A stretch of 64,000 bases of DNA, from contig JALJEE010002328.1 of the NCBI GenBank assembly GCA_023231475.1, positions 105,652 to 169,651 of the forward strand, in the 5' to 3' direction. Shown in pieces: positions 11,706 through 23,400 of the stretch. This stretch comes from Seison nebaliae. Lineage: Eukaryota > Rotifera > Pararotatoria > Seisonacea > Seisonidae. Within the stretch, counting starts at the first letter, position 1, and every line of letters starts with the position of its first letter. A program made the translations under genes and the position numbers. The notes beneath the pieces were generated by a model that did not search any database, had not been told where the DNA came from, and saw only the letters and a list, made by a program, of their open reading frames with translations.

Positions 11706-13371
11706 TTATTCCACACCAACATTATTGTTAAACCGATCATTCTTGTCCGACGATTCAACATCATTCTTTCCCATGCTATGACGGTCCTCACTATGCTGTT
11801 TATCGTGAACAGGAGATACACTTCGATTATAGTTATTCTCAATGCGGTACATCGACTCATCGTTATCTGAATATCTTAATGATTTTGAACGTGAACGCGG
11901 TCGTCGATATCCTGTTTAATCGAACTAGATAACACTTAAAATCATAAATATTTTCTAACGATTCGAATTTTTGTATTCTGGTGTTGCACTGCGGGATGCA
12001 GATCTGGACGATGATGCTGATCGACTGTGTGACGACCTTATTTCCCAAAAGTTTCATTTCTTTGAAAATGAATGAAAAAATAAACTTTTTGATATCTTCT
12101 TCCAAATAAATTTCGTGTCCATTCAATTCTCTTCCACTCAAATTTTTGAGAGCATATTCCATATCTTTTCCATGAATAAAATCGACAACTCTTCCAAATA
12201 TTCATAAAGTTAATAAGAAAAGAGAAGATATTCTTAAAATTTAAACCCTTCGCCACGGCGATAAGTGTGCACGTCACAATAAGATACGTTGCCAGCTTTA
12301 CGCATAAAATCCTTCAAATTCTGCGAGAAAATATAATTTATCCATTTATTATTTATGACTTTTTATAAATTGCAATATCCATTTCTTAGTTTTATTTCAC
12401 TCCATTCACTCAATCAGCTCCCATATGATGCTCTTCTGTGTTGGCTAATGTGGATTAGATTGCCATAAATTCTTTTTTTACAAATCAAACACATACGGCA
12501 CCAAAATAAACAAATATCAAAAGTTGCCAGTCAATAGACTATCCTCGACATATTTACTGCCACATGTGACCGAACAACCATACATGTTTTCCCCATTTAA
12601 TGAACGAATAGCAAACGAAAAAGAAACCAAAGAAAAAAGGGCGGAGAGGATGGAAACGTTGATCATCTCTAAAAATGTATAAAGATAAATCGATAAAAGA
12701 AACACTGAATTTGAAAAAAAAAATGAGAAAATTTGTCTCATATTCCTTCTCTCTTATTTTTGCGGTTATAATCCTGTTTCCTAATACTTAATCATGTCTC
12801 AAAGACAACTGTATCACCATCAAAGACTTTAGGAATTGTAAAAATTGAAAATACGAACCTGCCATGTTGTACGAGAACTTAAATTCCTGACAATGACCCG
12901 ATAATCAGTTCTCTTCGGCATTACGAACGGCCTAGAACGACGGTTCCTTGGATCATCATATCGATTGGGTGGTGGATAACGCATACCGCTCGATGGTCTT
13001 GCTCTACGTTGAGGGGATTGACCACGTCTTGATCCACCATCTCTAGCAAATTCCAAAGAAATACTTTTTCATCACAAAGACGAGCTCCGATATCATTTGA
13101 GAGAATTATTGTTGAATCAACCTTTCACCACATAACTGTTTTCCGTTCATTTGTTCTAAGGCATCTCTTGCATCACGACGATTATCAAATTCCTGTAATA
13201 AATAATTCAAATTTGATAAGTTGAAAGATAGACATGAGATATACTAACCACAAATCCATATCCTTGTTTGAGGGCGATATCATTTAGACGACCGAAGTTT
13301 CGGAAGAAACCTTCCAAATCCTTCTCATTGGCAGATGGGGGAAGATGTCCAATATATAATCTAGTAGACAT
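11706..13371 (-). CDS. SR splicing factor, two RRMs plus short RS tail (SRSF4/5/6, B52 type)
   Basis: Nuclear splicing regulator of the SR family. Seven exons (13371-13249, 13192-13122, 13063-12859, 12320-12247, 12190-12086, 12036-11960, 11911-11706) join in frame to 286 aa. RRM1 begins MSTRLYIGHLPPSANEKDLE with RNP2 LYIGHL and RNP1 KQGYGFVEF. After an Arg/Pro-rich linker, the pseudo-RRM2 carries YRVIVRNLSSRTTWQ, then LKDFMRKAG and YCDVHTYRRGEG, as in SRSF4/5/6. The tail SSHSRSASSSRSASRSA plus RRPRSRSKS is a short RS domain, less than 100 aa and much shorter than in SRSF4. The introns are 48-58 nt and start GTT, except the intron inside RRM2, which is 538 nt (also GTT). Confidence 0.93.
12321..12858 (-). 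promoter_or_regulatory. Exceptionally long intron in the SR gene, possible poison exon
   Basis: This intron is about ten times longer than the other introns of the gene. A block at about 12520-12620 is less AT-rich than the rest and stays open for 74 codons on the gene strand. SR genes of many animals carry a non-productive 'poison' exon in such an intron for autoregulation. That such an exon lies here is inference. Confidence 0.35.
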
Positions 13372-14273
13372 TTCTCAAGATTTTCCTCTTTATTATAAAT
13401 GAGAATATGAATCGACTTTCCTAATATTTTTTTAATAACAATGATGATATGTAATCAAAAAAAATGATGACGTTCAACTGTACTTTCAAATTCACAAATT
13501 ACATGGAGTAGTCCTTCAATAAGAAATACTCTCTATGAAACAGTATATCTATTTGTTCGATTTGATTCCAAATTAAATTTTAAGCTTTAATAAATTACGA
13601 AAATTCGTCGTATAATGTCACATTTCTTTATTTATCTAGCTATTAATTTCTCAATTTCCTTCTGGTTGTTGACAAATCTTCTAACATTTGTTTGTGAGTC
13701 ATTTTTATATTGTTCGAAATTCCAATTCAACATTCATTTTACCGATTTCCATTCAATTTATTGAGAAATTTGAAGAAAAACTTTGAATATTTCGAATAAA
13801 CATCTGTACATGTAATTTTCGATTAATAAAATTTGAGTTTCGTTGCTACTCGGGTATGTGTGGTTGTGTTTTGGGGAGGAGAGGTGGAGGAAAGAGGGAA
13901 TAAGAATAATAGTCAATGAGTATTTATCACATTTAAATAAAATAAAAAAGTTGAAGAAAACGAATTGGCATTTAAAATAAACTTGTTATTAATAAAACTT
14001 TTCGTAATGACATAATGTAAAATATGGAATGTAAATATTTAATGAGGAGCAACCACCAATGACGGAAAAAAAGAGACCGATAATTTAAAACGAATAAATT
14101 TTCTTATCTTTTTTATGAATTATTGAACTGATTCTTTTTGATTCAATATTATATCTCTTCATCTCACATATGGATGTATGATATAATTAGTTGATAACTA
14201 AAAACTTATTAATATTCCGTCAAAATATATTTCAAATAGTTCTACTGCTTGAAACTCGTTTTTTTTACATTGC
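13372..14273. other. Intergenic region
   Basis: 900 bp holding the SR promoter and the 3' UTR of the caspase. A G-rich patch (ggggaggagaggtggagg, about 13874) stands out. I see no coding ORF. Confidence 0.5.
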
Positions 14274-16715
14274 CTAATGATTGTAATAATAGCCGGGATA
14301 GAAATAAAGGTCTTTCGTAAAACTATGATGAAATTCTGCTTCTTGAATATATGGTTTCTGATTATTAAACACCGGGTTTGTTGCCAATCGTTTTCCCACC
14401 TATTCATTAAAATAGAAAAATATTAAATGGAATAATTAAAATGAAAGACAACAGATTTCATTAATCGTACGATATCACGTCTCCAAGCATTCTTTGCAAA
14501 TTCATCGACAAGTGTTTTGATGTAATTCGAACCGTTTACATGATCAGCCCATGACACGTAATCTTTTGTAAGGAAAAGAATCATTTTTCAAATTTAGATG
14601 AAATCTTCAAAAACACATTATACTTACCTTCCACAGTAGCGAATCCGATCATTAAATCTTTTGTATCTTTCATCACTTCCATAATATTCTCATCACTTTC
14701 CTTCACTTTATTGTTGATCTTCTTCTCACTCGTACGACTCGTTTTCCTTCGGAGGTCGTTATCCTTCGGTGAAGTTTTCTTATTTAATTGTTCACGTGAA
14801 TTATTAGTACCTACATCATTTTCAAATTGTTCATTTTCTATATCTGATGATCGAGTTGTAGGCAAATTATGAAAACGATTGGATTTGTCAATCTCTTCTT
14901 CATCAATGTCTGTTGAAAGAACTTTCAAGTTAAATTAGAATATGAGATATTTAACTGCACGGTTGTTCAGAAATCATTGTAGGTATTGTACCGTCCAGAT
15001 TTCTATTCCAACTTTCAAAATTTGTTATATTTTTACCGTTCGTCGAATTTTTTGCATTACTTTCAATCTTTGACTTCATCGTATCGATTTTATTCATGGT
15101 CTTATTAGCTGCATGATTCAATCTACCATTCAATTTACTCCAGAACGATGGTTCTTTTCCATCATAATATTTATCTGAAATAATTTTATAGAGAATCGTT
15201 AAAAGAAAGAAGAAAGAACCTCCTCGACAAGTGTCGATAAACAATAGTTTCGGTCTACCTGGTAATACACTGCTGAATAGTTTGACTAATTCATGGACTT
15301 GTATATACTTTTCATCCGTACCGAAAATCTTATTCTTTAATCCATGGCTAGTTAACAGGAGGACTACACATTCCCATTCATCATTTTCATTATTGCTAAA
15401 ACGACTACGATGTGCTTCCAATGCAAATTGTTCCAATACATGTTTCATTGTCTAACATTGATACAAATAATTAATGTTATATTGAGAAAAAATCATCAAA
15501 AAATAATGAGAAATTTTTTTCGGAGACTTATCGATAATTTACGTTTTTATCAAATGGCAATTCTTCACAAATATTGCATCAATACAGCAACATTACGCAT
15601 TCTTTACTTATTCGGATAACAACAATAAGGGAACGATAATCAATATCGAATAATGATAAAAAAAATTTATCAGTTAACTTTTAAAACTTTTCTTTACTAA
15701 CAACTGTATTTAGATTCTTTTCGATTTTGGTATGAAAACCAAATTGAGAGAAAAGTTGAGAGAAGTTACTACAATCAATATCTTTGCCAGGTAATGTGTT
15801 TCTGTTAATGAAATGAGAATTGGCAATAATTAACGCTCCACCTCTTTTATAGCGAGATATATCATATCGCTGAAAATGGAATAAATAGTTGGAATTAGAG
15901 AGAAGTTGGAATATGAGGGAAAAGCAAACCGTTAAACGATTGATGGCTTCTAATGGATCATATTCTGGTCTTTGATTTACAATGTTGAGATTCAATCTTG
16001 CAATGCGTACTATCGGTTTCACGATGACCAGATCTCCGCTGTTATAATCAGTGGATTTGATAGCAGGAACATCCATATCCTCGAAATCTTTATGATATGA
16101 AACTTTCGCATATGATCGACTGGTCAATGAGGAAATGAGATTTTCATTATTTTCTGTTTGATCAGAATTGGGAATGTGGTTTTTTGATTTTTTAAATTTC
16201 CTGTTTTGTAATTGTAAAGGGATCGTATCTTTTTTTGAGAATAATGTTAATTTGGATCGATTATGGGGTAATGGTCCAGACGGTGATATAAATCGATCGC
16301 TAAAACGGAATTCTATTAAATTGAAATTAAAATAATTAAGAAAACAAATAATAATAATAATAATAATAATAATATTCACCTGGATCTTCGTTACATGAAT
16401 GAGAATATTGACTCCAATTAGAATTTGTATTAAACAAATCGGCTTCATTGTCTGATCTATTGGGAGGGACTAACCGGTGACGATTTGCACTTACGATCTC
16501 TTTTAATAGATCAGAATTAACAAACTTTTCGTCGTCGTGTTTATCTGGTACTAAAGATGGAATGAATAAAAAAATTAAATTGAAGAAGAAGAAAAAGAAG
16601 AAGAAGAAACTTTCAACAGATAAAGGTAAATTGGGAATATAAGGATATCGATTATGTGAGTTGATTTGGAAAGTAGGATGGTTACGATAATTATTATTTG
16701 CTGATAAATGATGTG
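14274..16715 (-). CDS. Caspase, catalytic region with long linker
   Basis: Cysteine protease of the apoptotic caspase family. Exons 16715-16611, 16550-16380, 16312-15930, 15869-15705, 15451-15220, 15174-14956, 14921-14628, 14562-14453 and 14399-14274 join in phase. The large subunit shows RGGALIIANSHF, LPGKDIDCSNF, the catalytic His in LLTSHG and the catalytic Cys in LLFIDTCRG (QACRG in most caspases). The small subunit shows LMIGFATVEDYVSW, then NGSNYIKTLVDEF and FTKDLYFYPG, like caspase-3/7 ends. The linker between Cys and the small subunit is about 150 residues and disordered; most caspases have 20-40. It contains Asp sites such as STDID. Upstream, at least 190 residues without CARD or DED continue in phase into the exon at 16760-19564. 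Eight of the ten introns, including the one leading into that exon, are shorter than 66 nt. Both catalytic residues are present, so it looks active. Confidence 0.9.
16354..16373. repeat. (AAT)n microsatellite in a caspase intron
   Basis: A run of AAT units lies inside the 67-nt intron at 16313-16379, one of only four placed introns whose donor is not GTT (it is GTGAAT). Confidence 0.8.
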
Positions 16716-16759
16716 CTACAAAAGTATATAATTTTGAATAAAGAAAATGTTAAATAAAC

Positions 16760-19427
16760 CGATTCCAGACATGTTCATTGGAATTTGAAGGAATTGATTC
16801 GTTTCATTAGTTAATTGTTTCGGTTTGAACTTTCTTTGTTGCATTCGATAGAGAGCCGAATTTGATTGACTCGGCGTTTCATCGAATGAGATACCATCAG
16901 ATCGAAGACTCATTGATAAAGATTTTTTCAATTTCGTTCTTTTTGCCGTAGTATTTCGATCAGTGGTAGATGTGGTAGTTGCTTGACGAGATGATTTTTT
17001 CTTCGATCGTTTAATCGTATCCGTATTGGATGATGGTTTACTTCGATTATTCACGTTCGATCTAGTGCCATTACTATTTGAGGAATTGGAAAGATTATTA
17101 TTGTTGTTGTTGTTGTTGTTGTTGAAATTTCGAGAATCGAGAGAATCATGCATTTTCCGATGAACTGATCTATTACGGAAAGATTTTATGGAATTATTAT
17201 TTTTGGAATGTTTCCGTTTAGTGGAGAGATGTCTTCGATATATTGTCTGTGGACAAAATAATTTGCTGATAGATTCATCAAATGTGAAAGTATTATTTCG
17301 ATGGAAATTATTCTGTTTCGAAATATTATCAATATTTTGCTGTTGCTGTTGATGTTTAAACAGATCTGAATGTTTCAAATGATATTGTTGTTGTTGTTGG
17401 TGGTGGTGTTGGGAGTGTTGTTGTTGCTCTTCAAATTGAGAAGTAGGAAAATAATTAAAAATAAATGGATTATCAGATAATAAACGATTATGAGTGAATG
17501 ATGTAGAGACAAATGGTGTTCGCTCAAATTGAATAGATGAATATTGAAGATGATTTGTTGTGATGTCTTTCAACGAGGTAGTTTGTATATCAGAAGTAAA
17601 TATTTCTTCCTCCTGTGATTTTGTTTGTGTAATACATTTGGAGCATAAACAACCAGATGATGATAATGGTGAAGATGATGATGTCGATGTGAGTGACTGT
17701 GACGATGAATAATTATCACTTATTGAATCGTTGGTCAATTGGTGGAAAGAAGTGGTTGATAAACGAGAATCAGGATCACCTTCTTCACTTTCCACGAAAT
17801 TCTTCTCTGTTTTCGTTCGTTTTTGTCTGCTTAAACTGCGCTTATCTGCACCATGATATGAAGATAATATACTCGAATTTGGTGTGGACAAATAATTATT
17901 CTTGATTTTCCCAAACGATTGATTACATGAAATTAAATTTTTATTAATATTCTCTCCGTATATTTCTATAGTCGACGGTTGATAATGATGTTGATGATGA
18001 GAATGATGGTCCGGATGGGTTTGAATGAATGATCTCTCTTCCAATTTGTTATTACAACGGATATTATGTCTCTTATTAGTTGTATGATTATACGGATAAT
18101 GATTAGCAGGACGATTTCTACAATGTTGATCGATGCTATTATTTCTTGAAGTTGAATTGTTACACCGATTCTTTAAATGTTTATACAACTGTTTTCCCTG
18201 ATAAGTTTCTTGACGATTCTGATAATTTTGATTATTTTTATCGCAATTATTATTCTTGTCCTTGTTATTGGTATCGCCGCTGTTGCAATTGTGGAATATT
18301 ATGTTTTTAGGAAACTTAACTTCCTTATCAATGATATTTGTTGATGTAATTTCTTTATGCTTTTGTGACTTTGGATGACCTTGACAACTATGAGAAGTTT
18401 TATGATCAGTTCCTTCTAATGATGTTTGATATTGTTGACAAGTTTCTTTTTTCGATTGTTCCAATATATTCAATTCTCTATCTTCTTCTTCTTCTTCTCC
18501 GTCGACTCCTTCTATTCTATTATTCAAATTTGATTTTGAACTTCTATTTTCATTATTCCACGATTCGTTAAAAGTTAATTGACATGGAGATGCGTTCGAA
18601 TTTAGGGAGGATGTTACAGATGGCAGTAAATAATCGCTTCTATTCCGCTTACTACACTTACTTCTGTCGACTGATGAGATATGTGACGATGTGCGATTAC
18701 TTTTTTTCCTACTCGAATTGTTTCGTCGAAGAAATGAATTTCTTTTTGAAGTTGTGGGTAAAGATATGGAAGATGATGTCGAAGGTGAACGATAAGATTC
18801 AGAGGACGGTGTTATTGATAACGAAGAATATCGTAAATGTGAGTTCTTTACCAAAGCTGAACAGGTCGATAACGGAATAGTTGTTTGTGTAGTTGTTGAT
18901 GGTTCAGTTAATGACGAAGTGGACGATTGGAATGGAATGAAAATCGAATGATATTGAGGAGAACAACACCTTTCCAACAATTTATTTCTTCCAATCTTCC
19001 TACTCTTCTCCTTCTCTCGTTGTAATATGTCGTTTTCTTTATTTGAGATTTCTTTACGGGAAATATGCGATGCTCTATTACGTTTTCGATTATATTCTCC
19101 GTATCTCACGCTGTTCGATGAATGCAATAATTCTTTTGTTTGAGTAGATGGATAATACCTTTCTTCTAACTGATTTCTTCCTTTTCTATTTCTATTATTT
19201 GTCAGTTCGTAAAACTGATTTCTTTGGAGATTTGGTTCAAACTTATTCAATAAATATTTCTCGCAGGAACGCCAATGTAATTGTTTATTTTGGCAACTGC
19301 TTGAATGATTTGCTGATCTGTTGCTAACCTTGCTGCTCTTCGATAATGACGAAAGTGAAGACAGATGTGATAAGCTTCGAGATGACGATGAAACGATAAT
19401 CGACGGAATCACAACGGAATTATTACT

Positions 19428-19460
<33 letters not shown>

Positions 19461-19564
19461 GAATTTCAATCTCTTTTCCTTAATATGGTTCAAAATGCGC
19501 CGACGTCTGAGACGAAGTGTATTTTCCGGTTGGAAAACAAATTGTTCGGTAGCGAGATATTCGT
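16760..19564 (-). CDS. Low-complexity exon, probable giant prodomain of the caspase
   Basis: An uninterrupted 2,805-nt coding exon (934 full codons) opening at an AG acceptor at 19565-19566 and closing at a GTTTAT donor. It is Ser/Thr, Asn, His and Gln rich: Asn runs near both ends, a Gln/His run (HHHQQQQQ) around residue 710, and Ser runs. Arg/Lys-rich patches such as RLRRRR and KRSKKKSS are spread through it. A 44-nt intron with matching phase joins it to the caspase exons (reading ...MNMSGIAHHLSAN...), giving a protein of at least 1,535 aa. I see no CARD, DED or other domain. Drosophila Strica has a Ser/Thr-rich prodomain, so the arrangement has a modest precedent. It could instead be a separate gene whose last exon I have mis-joined. 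Confidence 0.65.
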
Positions 19565-20120
19565 CTAAAAAATGAATAATTTAAAAATAAATTAATAATT
19601 TAGAAATTTCTTTAATATATTATTATGATGATGATTATGATTAATATATTCATATTAGAAATCTTCATAATGAAACGACTCATCGTTTATTGATTCGGGA
19701 AAAAGACGAAATAGAATTTTTGAGAATAATAGTTTGAAGAAGGAAAAAACTTTAGAAGAATTGTAAATATTTGAAATAATGAAATTTATTATCGAATAGT
19801 TTATGGATCATAATCATTCGAAATTTTTATTCACTACGATAACTAGAAGAAATTTCATAAACTTATCAACTTTATTCATATTTCTACAATCTAATTCATG
19901 TTTTCCTTTTTATGATTCACTCATTCTATATATTCACCACAAGACTCCGATCTAAAAAGGATACATCGTCTCCTAATCCAAGATATTGGGAAAAGGAATA
20001 GACTGAATGATTCTTCGCATGGGAGAAGAAGAAAAAAGAGAGAAAAAGTTATTGGATTGAATTATTCATGAATTTATTCATAAATCTTTCTAATCGATTG
20101 AAGTGAGGTCATCCTTAAAC

Positions 20121-20311
20121 TCCTTGAAAGTCGTCAATCGCTATTTTACTACAATTATCTTTCCGAATTTTATTGAAAGGATGTCGATCTCTACTTTCAA
20201 TATTTCGAAGTAATTCATACAAATGAAACATATAAGGAATTTGTTTTTTATTCTTTATTATCAGCTGTTCATGCATTCTCATCGACGACTCTAGTCTCAC
20301 CAATCGGTTGA
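20121..20311 (-). CDS. Candidate upstream exon of the same gene
   Basis: An open segment between a TTTTAG acceptor and a GTTTAA donor reads NRLVRLESSMRMHEQ, then PYMFHLYELLRNIESRDRH, with a non-repetitive, helix-like composition. A second candidate exon (reading HSVYSFSQYLGLGDDVSFL) lies at about 19930-20030. Both sit upstream of the low-complexity exon on the same strand, but I could not find one consistent set of splice phases linking all three. No family recognised. Confidence 0.35.
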
Positions 20312-20426
20312 CTAAAAGGAAATTATTATGTGAACTATGTGGAAATGAAACAACACTACAAGAAGGTGAGAGGAGAAGATAAGAAGAAGAATTTGTGTAA
20401 TTACATTGAAAAGAATTGTTTTTCAA

Positions 20427-23400
20427 TTATACTTATCAGGGTGATATTATGAGATGAGATGAAATTAAACGAAATAAAACGAGATGAGATTGTTGATAAT
20501 AGAAATATTTGTTAAGAAGAAAAAATGAAGCATTATAGATTGGATATGGATATACGGATATCGAATGACCTCCACTCAAACGCCGCAAATGATAATTGTG
20601 TGAGATGATGTCAAAAGATATTTTTAAATGTTTTTTATTATTTTATATATTATTCCTCTCATGCTTATAATCATTATTATTATTATTATTATTCATGTGT
20701 TTATCTGCTTATCATATTAAATTTTCTTGTTAACGAACTCCCATCGGATTTTCAAGGTCGTTCGAAAATCCTGACTCGTATTAGCCTAACAAGATTAAAT
20801 ATTATTTAATAACTAATCATTTCTGGCTATATCTTCTTTTTGGGAAGTAAGAAAATGAATTATATTATTTGGAAGTATATATGTAAAATAAAGATCTCAT
20901 TTCTAAATGTTTATCATTCTTACCATTCTCTAACAACAACAACAACAACAACATAAATTCTAACAATATCGAACATATGGTTAGGAAATCAAGATGACTA
21001 TTTATCTTTTAATGGATTTCTCTCGATGAAATGTTAAGTAACAATTCCAAAAGTTCTCCATTACTAAATTACACTCATCCTTCTTCATAATCAATTATAG
21101 TTCGATGTTGTCCTCATGAATTGGAGACATTGAAGTATCGATATTAATTACATAAACTCTAATCAGTTCGACGTTATTTCCATATATTAATATTCAACAT
21201 ATACACATTTAGACGTATATAATGGTCCGATTAATAAATTTATTGAGAAAAACGATAGATTAATAATGTTCGAGGAAAAAAAGGAAGGAAATTGTTTAAT
21301 ATGTTAATTTGCTGCTTCTTCTGCTTTTACACCGTCCTTTCAACTACTTGCAGACAGGCCATCATCAATTATTTTATTTAATTGAATGGAGAATGAGTGG
21401 CAAATTATTCATTTTATTATTTGGCGACCTTTAAATATTATTTCATGTGATGGACTCAAATTGAAAGAAGTGTGTTACATCAGCCGGAAGATATTGTTCC
21501 TTTCGGACTTGTGTTGACAATTTCAATAATTGTCCCTCATTCTCGCATCGATTACTTCGACTGTTATCCCATATACTGAAATATATATATAATATTAAAT
21601 TTATAATAAGACTTATATAATATTCTTCTCATTTTAACCCTCAAGAATATGCAGCACAAAATGTGTTTATAACAAAGTTATATGAATTACTTTCTCACCG
21701 ATTAAAGGATGCATGTCGTTACTTTCGAACATAATGGTCCAATTGTGAGGGATTGGTCTGGATTAGAATCACTTATTCCTTATACTTTGGGCAGTACAAT
21801 ATCTTAACATTCGTTACGTATTTCTTACAATTTCGTACAATTAAGAAGAAAGAAAGAGAAAATTAGAAGCGAATGATTAAAGCTGATTTAGATGATAATG
21901 ACGATGACAACGACAGAAAACGAGAAAAGAATCAAAAAAGTCCTTCGACCTCTTCCTCTGCATTTTTATCTTCATTCTTTCGTTTTTCGTCATTCTATCA
22001 ATTTGCTCTATGTCAAGCATTCTCCCTTTGTTCTTCATTGCATACATCATATTAACGACGTCGTTATTGATGATAATTAATTTCAACGTCAATGTTACTA
22101 TTCTCCTTAGCCACAATCAGTCTCTTATTAAATATATTATTCGTAATATTATTATTCCCACACCAGTTTGTTGTCGTTCTCGTCGATGTTCTTATTACGA
22201 TATCGTTAAATATGGAGGGTTCATAATAATATCTTCTAAATAATATGAAGAAAGTAGTAGTACATTTGAATATTTTAAATAGAAATTTTCATTTCCTAAT
22301 AAATCATTCACTCTCCCCACACACTAACAATACTATAAACTTCCATTACACTGATTTTAATAATATTATTCTGGAGGAACATTAATTATTCTTCAGCACA
22401 GCGAAAAATATTGGATGAGAATGAACATTATCAATAACTAATTAGATTCGATTGCGTAGGAACCTCCATTTCTTTCTCCTATTTTCTTCACTCATTTTCT
22501 TTTAAAAGAGAATATCGAATTTTTCTTATTTGCATTTTCTTATTTGTTCTCATATTTCCGTACATATCAATTCGACTTCTATTCAAATCAATACAATTAT
22601 ACACTAGAATCTTCTAACAAGACTTTTTCAAATCTCGAAGTCGCTGATTTACTAACTAACTGACTGTGAGAGAACTAACTCGAGTTTCAGTCAAATTGAT
22701 CGAAATATTACGAACACTAGTTTGTTGCATCATCATTGACTCAACTTACTCTCGAAATGTCATTTGATGGTGATGTGTATTCATGAAAATGTAAAAGATT
22801 TGAAAAATTTTGTTGAAAATTTTTGAAAAAATAAAGAAAAATAAATGATGATACTCATCGATATATTTGAAAAATAAACCTATGTAGCCGAAATGAAAGT
22901 TTTTTGAATAAATATTACCTCAAGGCTTTCTATAAGCGTAATGTGATGTGATGAATCCTGTCAATTTTAATGGATTAAGTTTGGCTAACAAAGCGGAACA
23001 GTTTCTTTACATTTTATTCTTATTCGTTTGCCATCGTCTTCAATTACTTTTCTCCATATCAGTAAACAGATTAGGATTTCTTATGCTCAAAATCTCATTT
23101 CCATTTTATTTTTTCTTATTTTTCTCATCTATGAACAAAAGTCGTTTGTTAATCATCTTATTTCTCAATAATTCTGCTTAAATAAAAATGGTGTAACCCT
23201 ATTTTTAGCTTTCTCAAAAAAAATTTAAAATTCAACATCCTCCATTTGTTGGAATTAATGAATTTTTCATTATGAGATTATCGATGTTATCATAATCACA
23301 TAATTTCAAATATTGAAAGTAAATCTAACTTCTGGTGTTAAAATATTTCTAATATTTCAATAAGTTATTGGAATAACTAACGTCGATCCATTTCATCAAA

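Noticed and set aside
19424-19460. AAT repeat considered as a LINE tail in the caspase region
   Set aside because: It is in frame and encodes an Asn run of the low-complexity exon.
20672-20693. TTA repeat considered as a LINE tail
   Set aside because: No CCC/GGG terminal palindrome or LINE coding remnant lies beside it, unlike the tails at 52.4, 54.5 and 54.7 kb.
20727-20790. Possible tRNA (gttcgaaaatcc resembles a T-arm)
   Set aside because: The segment folds only as one short hairpin; no acceptor stem, D-arm or anticodon arm fits.
21873-22243. Cluster of overlapping ORFs on both strands
   Set aside because: Several frames are open at once because of repetitive purine/pyrimidine sequence; none looks like protein.
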